NCBI GenBank assembly: GCA_021804705.1
Contig: JAJZHC010000043.1
Span: 1 to 9,331 of the forward strand
DNA: 9,331 nt
Direction: 5' to 3'
Source of the DNA: Pseudomonadota bacterium
Lineage (GTDB): Bacteria > Pseudomonadota > Gammaproteobacteria > Burkholderiales > Ferrovaceae
This document shows positions 1-6,136 of the stretch, piece by piece; the stretch's first letter is position 1; each line of letters opens with the position of its first letter. The position numbers were made by a program, and so were the translations under genes. The notes below the pieces were generated by a model. It was not told where the DNA came from. It saw nothing but the letters and a program-made list of their open reading frames with translations, and searched no databases.

Positions 1-338
1 GCAGCACCCCCCCCTTTCTTGAGCTTGATGCCTCCGGGAGGCAAATCCAGCTCGTCATGAACCACGAGGATCTGCTCGGGAACTACGCGGTAAAAATGGG
101 CTATGGCGGCAACGGCACGGCCGCTGTCATTCATGTAGGTGCTGGGTTTGAGGAGCCACAGATCCTGGCCTTGCAGAACAACGCGCGTCACTTCCCCGTG
201 AAACCGGGACTCATGACGAAAAGTCGCGGAAGCGGTCTGGGCGAGCCGGTCCACAAACCAGAACCCGGCGTTATGACGCGTATCCTGGTATTCGGCACCT
301 GGGTTGCCGAGCCCCACAATCAATCGCACAGCTGTCAT
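1..338 (-). CDS. pth: Peptidyl-tRNA hydrolase, N-terminal 112 residues (3' end outside window)
   Basis: Hydrolyses the ester bond of peptidyl-tRNA released by stalled or aborted ribosomes, recycling tRNA in the cytoplasm. The protein starts MTAVRLIVGLGNPG, the usual Pth opening. Catalytic-site residues are visible: N12 in GLGNPG, H22 in TRHNAG, N70 in YMNDSG and D95 in HDELDLPPG. About 112 of the usual ~190 residues are present and the rest lies beyond the left edge, so this is a window truncation rather than a broken gene. No clear Shine-Dalgarno precedes the ATG; the start was chosen from the family N-terminus. The gene lies 60 nt downstream of rplY on the same strand, with a strong hairpin between them, which suggests attenuated readthrough. 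The last visible codons contain a run of eight Gs (positions 7-14). Identity is secure. Confidence 0.95.
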   Translation of the reverse strand, partial: MTAVRLIVGLGNPGAEYQDTRHNAGFWFVDRLAQTASATFRHESRFHGEVTRVVLQGQDLWLLKPSTYMNDSGRAVAAIAHFYRVVPEQILVVHDELDLPPGGIKLKKGGGA

Positions 339-358
339 CGGGCAGACTCAGGAAACCA

Positions 359-385
359 CCCCGGACCGCGTGCTGCAGTCCGGGG
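359..385 (-). terminator. Hairpin between rplY and pth, attenuator-like
   Basis: An 8-bp perfect GC-rich stem (CCCCGGAC at 359-366 pairing with GTCCGGGG at 378-385) encloses an 11-nt loop. It extends by three more pairs (356-358 with 387-389) if one base is bulged. On the minus strand it sits 13 nt after the rplY stop and 20 nt before the pth ATG. The bases after the stem (GGTTTCC) make only a poor U-tract. Incomplete termination, or protection of the rplY 3' end, is therefore more likely than a full stop. Confidence 0.5.
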
Positions 386-398
386 CTGGGTGATGGAT

Positions 399-1073
399 TT
401 ACTTCTTGTCCTTGCCTGCTTCAGGAGCAGCCACAGGCGCCTTCTGGTTGGCTGCCGGTACTTCTGCAGCAGCCACCGGCGCTGCGGTCTCCTCATCCTC
501 CACGCGTGCTGCACGCGGCAGAACGGCAGCGGCCACAGCAGGGTTGTCGCCCTTGACCACTGCGGCAAATTCAATGCCGGCAGGCGCCTTGATGTCGGAC
601 AGATGCAGGGAGTGACCGACGGTCAGATCCTTGAGGTCCACCTCGATGAATTCGGGCAGATCGGCGGGCAGGCACAGCACTTCCACTTCATTGAGGATGT
701 GGCTGATGTTGGCTCCGGAGAGCTTCACTCCGGGGCTGATATCACCGTTGATGAAGTGCAGCGGTACCTTCATGTGAATCTTGCGCGAGCTGTCCACACG
801 CTGGAAGTCCACGTGCAGGACGATGGCACGGAAGGGGTGCATCTGCACATCACGCAGCAAGGCCGGTTGGGGCTCACCGTCCAGCTTGAGGGTCAACACG
901 GAGGCATGAAACGCTTCCTGACGCAGCTTGTGAAACAGTTCGTTGTGATCGAGCTCGATGGCCAGCGCATCCTTGCCGGCACCATAAAGGATGCCAGGTA
1001 CGCGTCCGTTGTGGCGCAGGCGGCGGCTCGCTCCGGTGCCCTGCACTGTTCTTTTGGTAACTTCGATTTCCAT
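399..1073 (-). CDS. rplY: 50S ribosomal protein L25, long Ctc/TL5 form
   Basis: L25 binds 5S rRNA in the central protuberance of the large ribosomal subunit. At 224 residues this is the long form. Residues 1 to about 92 are the 5S-binding domain, with GRVPGILYG at 23-31 and DVQMHPFRAIVLHVDF at 75-90. Residues about 93-190 are the C-terminal beta domain typical of the Ctc family, and E. coli L25 lacks it. Residues 191-224 form a low-complexity Ala/Pro tail ending in lysines, probably disordered. An AAGGAAG Shine-Dalgarno at 1081-1087, 7 nt from the ATG, fixes the start. It lies downstream of prs and upstream of pth, flanked on both sides by hairpins. The link among the three is translation and nucleotide supply. 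Identity is secure; the role of the tail is unknown. Confidence 0.95.
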   Translation of the reverse strand: MEIEVTKRTVQGTGASRRLRHNGRVPGILYGAGKDALAIELDHNELFHKLRQEAFHASVLTLKLDGEPQPALLRDVQMHPFRAIVLHVDFQRVDSSRKIHMKVPLHFINGDISPGVKLSGANISHILNEVEVLCLPADLPEFIEVDLKDLTVGHSLHLSDIKAPAGIEFAAVVKGDNPAVAAAVLPRAARVEDEETAAPVAAAEVPAANQKAPVAAPEAGKDKK

Positions 1074-1095
1074 TTGGGTCTTCCTTGGTTTCAGT

Positions 1096-1129
1096 GAATA
1101 AAACCCACGCTCCGCGACCAGAGCCTGGG
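1096..1129 (-). terminator. Terminator-like hairpin between prs and rplY
   Basis: On the minus strand CCCA-G-GCTC (1129-1121) pairs with GAGC-G-TGGG (1112-1104). This gives eight pairs interrupted by one G-G mismatch around an 8-nt loop, followed directly by TTTTATT. It starts 10 nt after the prs stop and ends just upstream of the rplY Shine-Dalgarno. The shape fits an imperfect rho-independent terminator or attenuator. I see no convincing promoter for rplY in the remaining gap, so partial readthrough is the simplest reading. Confidence 0.5.
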
Positions 1130-1139
1130 GTGCTGCAAA

Positions 1140-2090
1140 CTATTCCATAAACAGCGAACTGACCGAGTCCTCATCGCTGATACGCCGCATGGTCTCGGCC
1201 ATCAGACCGGCAATGCCCAGCTGGCGAATGCGCGAACAGGCCATGGCTTTTTCCGAGAGGGGGATGGTATCGGTCACCACCAGCTCGTCCAGCGCCGATT
1301 GCGCAATCCGGTCCACTGCCGAACCCGACAGGACCGGATGGGTAATATAGGCCAGCACCTTGGCTGCCCCGTGGCTTTTAAGGGCGGCGGCGGCCTCGCA
1401 CAGCGTATTGGCCGTATCCACCATATCGTCCATGATGAGGCAAACGCGTCCCGCCACATCGCCAATGACGTTCATCACCTGGGCGACGTTGGGTTTGGGG
1501 CGTCGTTTGTCGATGATCACGAGGTCTGCTTCCAGACGCTTGGCCATGGCTCGCGCCCGCACCACCCCACCCACATCCGGCGAAACGACAGTGAGGTTTT
1601 GATGTCCGGAACGCCAGACATCGCCCAGCAGCACCGGCGTCGAATACACGTTATCCACCGGGATATCAAAAAATCCCTGGATCTGGTCCGAGTGCAGGTC
1701 CATCGTCAAGACCCGGTCCACACCCGCACCCTGCAACATGTTGGCCACCACCTTGGCCGAAATGGCCACGCGCGCCGAGCGCGGACGCCTATCCTGGCGT
1801 GCATAGCCAAAGTAGGGAATGGCCGCCGTAATGCGCGCAGCGGAAGAACGCTTGAGCGCATCGCACATCACCATGACTTCCATGAGGTGGTCATTGGTGG
1901 GCGCACAGGTGGACTGCAGGATGAAGCAATCCTTGCCGCGAACATTTTCGAGGATTTCCACCATCACCTCACCATCGCTGAAACGGCCCACCGTGGCACG
2001 GCCCACGGAAATATTGAGGTGGGCAGCCACCTCGCTGGCAAGTTTCGGATTGGCGGTGCCGGTAAACACCATTAGATTGGCAGACGACAT
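1140..2090 (-). CDS. prs: Ribose-phosphate pyrophosphokinase (PRPP synthase, class I)
   Basis: Makes PRPP from ribose-5-phosphate and ATP, feeding purine, pyrimidine, histidine, tryptophan and NAD synthesis. At 316 residues it has full family length. Visible motifs are FSDGE (37-41), the ATP-site segment ARQDRRPRS (97-105), the metal-binding DLHSDQIQGFF (131-141, catalytic His133), SPDVGGVVRAR (170-180), the flexible-loop KRRPKP (195-200) and the PRPP loop DDMVDTANTL (221-230). E. coli has DTGGT where this protein has DTANT; as I recall the latter is common in betaproteobacteria. AGGAG at 2095-2099, 4 nt from the ATG, supports the start. The tRNA-Gln gene ends 34 nt upstream on the same strand, so the mRNA 5' end may be made by tRNA processing. 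Confidence 0.97.
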   Translation of the reverse strand: MSSANLMVFTGTANPKLASEVAAHLNISVGRATVGRFSDGEVMVEILENVRGKDCFILQSTCAPTNDHLMEVMVMCDALKRSSAARITAAIPYFGYARQDRRPRSARVAISAKVVANMLQGAGVDRVLTMDLHSDQIQGFFDIPVDNVYSTPVLLGDVWRSGHQNLTVVSPDVGGVVRARAMAKRLEADLVIIDKRRPKPNVAQVMNVIGDVAGRVCLIMDDMVDTANTLCEAAAALKSHGAAKVLAYITHPVLSGSAVDRIAQSALDELVVTDTIPLSEKAMACSRIRQLGIAGLMAETMRRISDEDSVSSLFME

Positions 2091-2124
2091 GGAGCTCCTG
2101 GCTTGATGTGGTCGGGCGCTTCCA

Positions 2125-2199
2125 TGGCAGGGGAGGTAGGGATCGAACCTACGAATGCCGGAATCAAAATCCGGTGCCTTACCACTTGGCGACTCCCCT
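2125..2199 (-). tRNA. tRNA-Gln, anticodon TTG
   Basis: A complete 75-nt cloverleaf folds on the minus strand with encoded CCA. The acceptor stem AGGGGAG pairs fully with CTCCCCT, G73 is the discriminator, the D-stem is GCC/GGC, and the anticodon stem CCGGA/TCCGG holds the loop TTTTGAT (anticodon TTG, reading CAA and CAG). The T-stem GTAGG/CCTAC holds TTCGATC. The first pair is A1-U72, where E. coli tRNA-Gln has U1-A72; it is still the weak first pair that GlnRS likes to open. The 5' end is 6 nt after the ispE stop and the 3' end is 34 nt before prs, so it is very probably cut from the ispE-prs transcript. Confidence 0.97.
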
Positions 2200-2210
2200 G
2201 TAGCGCTACA
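2199..2210. repeat. 12-bp perfect palindrome at the ispE/tRNA-Gln boundary
   Basis: TGTAGCGCTACA is exactly self-complementary. It covers part of the last ispE codon, the TAG stop, the short spacer and nucleotide 1 of the tRNA. In RNA it could form a 4-bp stem with a GCGC tetraloop immediately before the RNase P cleavage point. A 12-bp palindrome can arise by chance; its position is what makes it worth recording. Confidence 0.6.
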
Positions 2211-3045
2211 CCCAATCCCGCAAGGGATGCTGATTCATCCCGCGGGCAATGAACCCTTTATATTCCGGCGGCATTTGCAGCAAAGCCGACTCTGCTTTGG
2301 ACGCTTCACCAAACGGGACGAAGCAACATGCCCCCGAGCCCGTCATCCGCGCTTCTCCCCAGCGACCCAGCCATTCCAACAGTCGGGCTACTGCCGGGTA
2401 ACGACGCATCACCACCGATTGCAGGTCGTTGCGCCCAAATCCCACCGAAAAGTCGCACATTTTGACCGGGATCGAATCCCTTGTCAAATCAGGATCCTCG
2501 AAGATTTCGCGGGTCGGGATGGCAATTCCGGGATGGGCGACCAGATACCAGCATTCCGGCACCGTCACCGGCGTCAACTGTTCGCCAATTCCTTCTGCAA
2601 ACGCCGCATGCCCGCCAATGAAAACCGGCAGGTCTGCGCCCAGTGTCAACCCCAGCCCGGCCAGCTGCTGGCGCGTCCACCCCAGCCGCCAGAGGCGATT
2701 GAGCGCCAGCAACGTGGTTGCGGCATCAGAACTGCCCCCACCCAGACCCCCACCCAGCGGGATTTTCTTGCGAATGCCGATGACCGCGCCATAACCCACC
2801 CCGCTGGCCTGCTGCAAGGCCCTGGCCGCCTTGATGCAAAGATCCTCATCAGGGCCGATGCCGCAGAGCGGGTGTCGCTGACGAATCTCGCCTGTTTCGG
2901 TAAGGTTGAAATCCAGCGTGTCGCCGTAGTCCAGGAAGGTAAACAGGGTCTGCAGGGTATGGTATCCGTCCGGACGCCGGCTGGTGACATGCAGGAAGAG
3001 GTTGAGTTTCGCAGGCGCTGAAACTTCTTCAAAGTGGGCACTCAC
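2206..3045 (-). CDS. ispE: 4-diphosphocytidyl-2-C-methyl-D-erythritol kinase
   Basis: GHMP-family kinase of the non-mevalonate (MEP) isoprenoid pathway; it phosphorylates the 2-hydroxyl of CDP-methylerythritol. At 279 residues it has normal length. The N-terminal substrate motif is APAKLNLFLHV (10-20, Lys13), the ATP-binding glycine loop is PLGGGLGGGSSDAA (96-109), the catalytic aspartate is D138 in GADLPVF, and the third GHMP motif is MTGSGAC (234-240). The start is GTG at 3045. It overlaps the lolB stop in a GTGA arrangement, and the Shine-Dalgarno GGAGAGG (3054-3060) lies inside the end of lolB, so translation is coupled. The lolB-ispE-prs neighbourhood is also found in E. coli. Identity is secure. 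Confidence 0.96.
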   Translation of the reverse strand: MSAHFEEVSAPAKLNLFLHVTSRRPDGYHTLQTLFTFLDYGDTLDFNLTETGEIRQRHPLCGIGPDEDLCIKAARALQQASGVGYGAVIGIRKKIPLGGGLGGGSSDAATTLLALNRLWRLGWTRQQLAGLGLTLGADLPVFIGGHAAFAEGIGEQLTPVTVPECWYLVAHPGIAIPTREIFEDPDLTRDSIPVKMCDFSVGFGRNDLQSVVMRRYPAVARLLEWLGRWGEARMTGSGACCFVPFGEASKAESALLQMPPEYKGFIARGMNQHPLRDWV

Positions 3046-3632
3046 TTTGCCCCCCTCTCCAGAACCCAGTGGTCCACCCTGAGCCTGATGGCCAGATCTT
3101 CGTGCTGCAGTGACAGGCTTCCTGGCAGCATCTGCTCACCCACCTGGCGCCAATTGGCATAATGAATCTGCCAGCCGGCCTGACTCAGGGTATCAGGATT
3201 CCCGGCGGCATCGCGCGTGAGGATCGCCCCACCCATCGGTGCGGCTTGCCCCAGAACCCACCAGGGCAATCCCTCCAGCGGCAACGCATATCCCAATACT
3301 GTCTGGGTTAGCTTCTCTGAATCGGTGGCCCAAAACTCACTGTGGTCTGACAGCACCAGATGGATGGATTGCGGGTCACGATCGAGCACAGCCACCGTGG
3401 AACCCAGCGGCGTCAACAGTTCCACGTGTTGTTGCCCCCCCTGGCTTGTCCAGTCGATCTGGCCCGTGTCCGTACCGGAGGGTTGATGCACCGCAAGGCG
3501 CCCGGAAAAGCGAAACCCCTTGAGGGCACCCTGCCCGACCGCCTGGTCTGCGGGGGAGCCCATCTGCGACAGGCTGGCACAACCGCAGAGCAAAGCCAGG
3601 CACCCTGTCGCGCAGATCCGTACCCACTTCAT
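3042..3632 (-). CDS. lolB: Outer-membrane lipoprotein insertion protein LolB
   Basis: LolB is itself an outer-membrane lipoprotein; it accepts lipoproteins from the periplasmic carrier LolA and inserts them in the outer membrane. The 196-residue protein starts with a signal peptide (KWVR, hydrophobic core) and a lipobox LCGC, with Cys18 as the lipidated residue. The next residue is Ala rather than Asp, consistent with outer-membrane sorting. Family-like segments follow: FRFSGRLAVHQP (40-51), ELLTPLGSTVAVL (71-83) and LPWWVLGQ (122-129). The ATG is 3 nt after the stop of the TPR gene and has no strong Shine-Dalgarno, so it probably depends on coupling. It overlaps ispE by 3 nt. A G7 run (3435-3441) encodes GlyGly. 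Confident from the fold pattern and gene order; sequence identity in this family is generally low. Confidence 0.92.
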   Translation of the reverse strand: MKWVRICATGCLALLCGCASLSQMGSPADQAVGQGALKGFRFSGRLAVHQPSGTDTGQIDWTSQGGQQHVELLTPLGSTVAVLDRDPQSIHLVLSDHSEFWATDSEKLTQTVLGYALPLEGLPWWVLGQAAPMGGAILTRDAAGNPDTLSQAGWQIHYANWRQVGEQMLPGSLSLQHEDLAIRLRVDHWVLERGAK

Positions 3633-3635
3633 GAA

Positions 3636-5372
3636 TCAATGCACAAAACGGTGCATTACAGCAAGCAGGGCCTCGTTATCCGGGTTGGCCTTGAGACTGC
3701 CCTCCCAGGTTTGTCGTGCCGCAACCTGATCGCCGGAAACCCAGAGCGCTTCCCCCAGGTGTGCCGCAATCTCGGGGTCATTCTGAATTGCATAGGCGCT
3801 TTTCAAAGTGGCCACGGACTCGGGGATACGCCCCAGCCGAAACTGCACCCACCCCAGGCTATCCATGATGAACGGATCGTTGGGGGCAAGCGCGAGCGCC
3901 TCCTTGATCAAACCCAGCGCCTCGTCCAGACGCAAGGAGCGGTCTGCCAGACTGTATCCCAGGGCATTGTAGGCGTGGGCATATTGGGGTCGGAGGGCAA
4001 TCACCTGGCGCAGATCCTGCTCCAGGATATCCATGCGATTGAGCTTGTCCGCCACGATGGCGCGTTCGTAGAGCAAATCCGGAGCATTGGGAGTACGCTG
4101 CAAGGCCTGCGTGAGGGTATCGAAAGCCCCCTGATAATCGCCTGCATCCCTTCGTATCTGCTCCTCGGCCAACACTTTCTGTTCCTGCTGGTCCTGCGTT
4201 GTCGCGGGAATGGCATGCAGCATTTCGAAGGCTTTCTGCGTCTGGTTTTGACGCGCCCACATCAGGGCCACGCGAATTCGGGCGGCCGTCAGCTGTTCGC
4301 CCCCCTCAACTTTGCCATACCATAGCGCAGCCTTGTCCCAAAGCTTCTGCTCTTCATACAGCTGCCCCAGGTAAAACCTGACCGTGTCCGGATCGCGGTA
4401 GCCTTGTTCCAACGCCTTCAAAAACAGGGGTTCAGCGCCCGCATCATCTTTCAGCTGCATGGTCAGCAACGCCACGGCCAGGGTCAGGTCCGGGTTATTC
4501 GGCGTCTCATGCGTGAGGATGGAGAATTGCGTGCGTGCGGCCTGGTAGTCCCGCAATTCCACCAGATAGCGCGCAAACAGCAAGCGCGTATCGCGGGCCT
4601 TGGGGTAGCTGGCCAGGAAATCCTGGTAAAAGGCACGGGCCTGCGCGCTACCCTGTTCCTGCAGCACCCGGGCTTCCAGCAACGCCGCGGCCTCCCACCC
4701 GGGTCGCAACTTCAAGGCGGTGCGCGCCTCTTCTAGCGCCTGTTCATTTTTGCCCGCCAGAAATGCCGAGGCGCCCACCAGATAATGCGCCTCAGGCACC
4801 TGCGGGTAGGGCTCGGCAAGCCGCTCAGCAAGCTTGAGCACCGCCTCGTGGTCCGGATGCTCGGTGAAAATGACGCTGAGATTGCGAAAATCGTTACCGA
4901 TGTCCGCTCTGTCAGAAGCCAGCAACTGTGCCAGCGCATCTTCCACATCGAGCAGTTTTCCCTGGGAGAGCAACAGGGCCGCCAGGGCCTCGCGCGCCTC
5001 TCCTGATTGGGGGTCTGCTGCCAGCCACAAACTGATGGCTTCGCGGGCAGCCTTGGCGTCATGGGCGTAAAGGGCCACCTCGGTAGCTCTGCGCGCCACA
5101 CGCGGATCACGGGTGGCGCGCGCCACGTCCAGGTAGGTTTTGACCGCCACGCCGAAATCGTCTCGCTGCGCGGCAATCTCACCCAGCAACAGCTGATAGA
5201 CCAGATGTGCCGTCAATTCCTGCGCAGGAAGCGTCACCCCGCCGTGCTCAGAGGGGGTCCAGGGCGCCTCTTCGGCAAGGCGTGGCAGATCTGCAGCGCC
5301 AGCTGCCGCGGCCAGTAACAGCAGGGCCAACCCCGCCAGGCGACGGGAATGCCTGAACACCGCCCCGCTCAT
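3636..5372 (-). CDS. Exported tetratricopeptide-repeat protein, function unknown
   Basis: Predicted 578-residue periplasmic or membrane-associated protein made almost entirely of helical repeats. Residues 1-27 (RHSRR, then LAGLALLLLAAAAGAA) form a signal peptide with a plausible AxA cleavage site at 24-26. TPR-like units run from about 58 to 570. The best are 193-226, 330-354, 464-497 (AYNALGYSL... EALALAPNDP) and 499-532, followed by DPEIAAHLGEALW (532-544). That C-terminal signature recurs in TPR proteins encoded next to lolB in beta- and gammaproteobacteria. I chose the ATG at 5372 because it opens the signal peptide and overlaps the ferredoxin stop by 4 nt; an upstream extension would run through the ferredoxin gene. 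The position before lolB suggests, as inference only, scaffolding in the outer-membrane or lipoprotein pathway. No catalytic domain is visible. Confidence 0.9.
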   Translation of the reverse strand: MSGAVFRHSRRLAGLALLLLAAAAGAADLPRLAEEAPWTPSEHGGVTLPAQELTAHLVYQLLLGEIAAQRDDFGVAVKTYLDVARATRDPRVARRATEVALYAHDAKAAREAISLWLAADPQSGEAREALAALLLSQGKLLDVEDALAQLLASDRADIGNDFRNLSVIFTEHPDHEAVLKLAERLAEPYPQVPEAHYLVGASAFLAGKNEQALEEARTALKLRPGWEAAALLEARVLQEQGSAQARAFYQDFLASYPKARDTRLLFARYLVELRDYQAARTQFSILTHETPNNPDLTLAVALLTMQLKDDAGAEPLFLKALEQGYRDPDTVRFYLGQLYEEQKLWDKAALWYGKVEGGEQLTAARIRVALMWARQNQTQKAFEMLHAIPATTQDQQEQKVLAEEQIRRDAGDYQGAFDTLTQALQRTPNAPDLLYERAIVADKLNRMDILEQDLRQVIALRPQYAHAYNALGYSLADRSLRLDEALGLIKEALALAPNDPFIMDSLGWVQFRLGRIPESVATLKSAYAIQNDPEIAAHLGEALWVSGDQVAARQTWEGSLKANPDNEALLAVMHRFVH

Positions 5373-5632
5373 GCCGCTGCGCTTTTTTTCTGGGTCAGGC
5401 GCTGATATTTCTCCTGCAACTGCTGACGGGTTTCCGGGAATTCGGGATTGAGCGGAATGCAATCCACCGGACATACTTCGCGGCATTGCGGCGTGTCGTA
5501 ATGGCCCACGCATTCCGTGCAATGCCCCGGGTCGATTTCATAAACCTCGGCGCCCTGGGAAATGGCCTCATTGGGACATTCCGGTTCGCATACGTCGCAG
5601 TTGATACATTCGTCGGTAATCATCAAAGCCAT
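5369..5632 (-). CDS. 2[4Fe-4S] ferredoxin, Alvin/YfhL type
   Basis: Small cytoplasmic electron carrier of 87 residues, close in sequence to the Allochromatium vinosum ferredoxin as I recall it. First cluster motif: C9-x2-C12-x2-C15-x3-C19-P. Second: C38-x2-C41-x8-C50-x3-C54-P, with the extended spacing (VGHYDTPQ) that defines the Alvin type, plus an extra Cys58. A charged helical tail (about 67-84) follows the clusters. Ferredoxins of this type typically have one cluster of very low potential. The redox partner is not evident from the neighbours. The ATG is 3 nt after the coaD stop with a modest GGGAA upstream, and the stop overlaps the TPR start. The coding end contains an A7 run. The family is certain; the physiological role is unknown. 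It is often annotated fdx, fdxA or yfhL, and I leave the symbol blank for that reason. Confidence 0.95.
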   Translation of the reverse strand: MALMITDECINCDVCEPECPNEAISQGAEVYEIDPGHCTECVGHYDTPQCREVCPVDCIPLNPEFPETRQQLQEKYQRLTQKKSAAA

Positions 5633-5635
5633 GAT

Positions 5636-6136
5636 TCAATTTCCCGGGTTGCCCAGCGCCCGCACACGATGATCAAGACGCGTGCGGATGCCGGGGTTTA
5701 CAAATTGGCTGACATCCCCCCCCAGGGTTGCAATTTCGCGCACGATGGTGGACGAAATGAACATGTATTGGTCTGAAGGGGTTAGAAACAGAGTTTCGAC
5801 AGTGGGATGCAGCTTGCGGTTCATTCCGGCCATCTGAAATTCAAAATCGAAATCGGAAACTGCCCGTAGTCCACGCAAAATGACGTTTGCCTTGGTCTGC
5901 CGCAAAAAATCGGCGAGCAACCCGGAAAACCCCGTCACTTCCACATTGTCATAGCCCTTGAAGGCCTCCTGGGCCATCTCGACCCGATCATCGAGGGTAA
6001 ACAACGGCCGTTTGCTGCGACTGTCGGCTACGGCCACCACGACGGCGTCGAACAGGTGGGCCGCACGGCGCACCAGATCCTCGTGACCCAGCGTCAGGGG
6101 ATCGAAAGTGCCTGCATAGACCGCCTTGGTATCCAT
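5636..6136 (-). CDS. coaD: Pantetheine-phosphate adenylyltransferase
   Basis: Transfers AMP from ATP to 4'-phosphopantetheine, the penultimate step of coenzyme A synthesis. The 166-residue protein has the nucleotidyltransferase signature GTFDPLTLGH (9-18, with the T-x-G-H motif at 15-18), Lys42, ILRGLRAVSDFDFEFQMAGMNR (86-107) and the adenylate-binding ISSTIVRE (127-134). The start at 6136 gives the family N-terminus MDTKAVYAGTFDP. It has a Shine-Dalgarno GAGGG at 6145-6149, 8 nt upstream, and shares one base with the rsmD stop (TGATG). Extending to 6211 would add 25 unrelated residues. A G8 run (5716-5723) encodes the conserved LGGD. The rsmD-coaD pairing is widespread in bacteria. Identity is secure. 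Confidence 0.97.
   Translation of the reverse strand: MDTKAVYAGTFDPLTLGHEDLVRRAAHLFDAVVVAVADSRSKRPLFTLDDRVEMAQEAFKGYDNVEVTGFSGLLADFLRQTKANVILRGLRAVSDFDFEFQMAGMNRKLHPTVETLFLTPSDQYMFISSTIVREIATLGGDVSQFVNPGIRTRLDHRVRALGNPGN

Noticed and set aside
57..1097. Long plus-strand open frame (346 codons) opposite rplY and pth
   Set aside because: It covers rplY and the start of pth antisense. Its composition (His/Gly/Gln-rich, no domain) is typical of a shadow frame in GC-rich DNA, while rplY on the other strand has clear family motifs and a Shine-Dalgarno.
1090..1139. Separate rplY promoter (TTGCAG ... TATTCA)
   Set aside because: The two hexamers are about 32 nt apart and the sequence between them is the hairpin; no acceptable spacing exists.
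2155..3021. Plus-strand open frame (288 codons) opposite ispE and the tRNA
   Set aside because: It runs through the tRNA-Gln gene and mirrors ispE; Pro/Gln/Arg-rich with no recognisable motif.
5373..5522. Upstream extension of the TPR gene by 50 codons
   Set aside because: The extra residues are the ferredoxin gene read in another frame, with no conservation. The ATG at 5372 opens a proper signal peptide and makes an ATGA junction.
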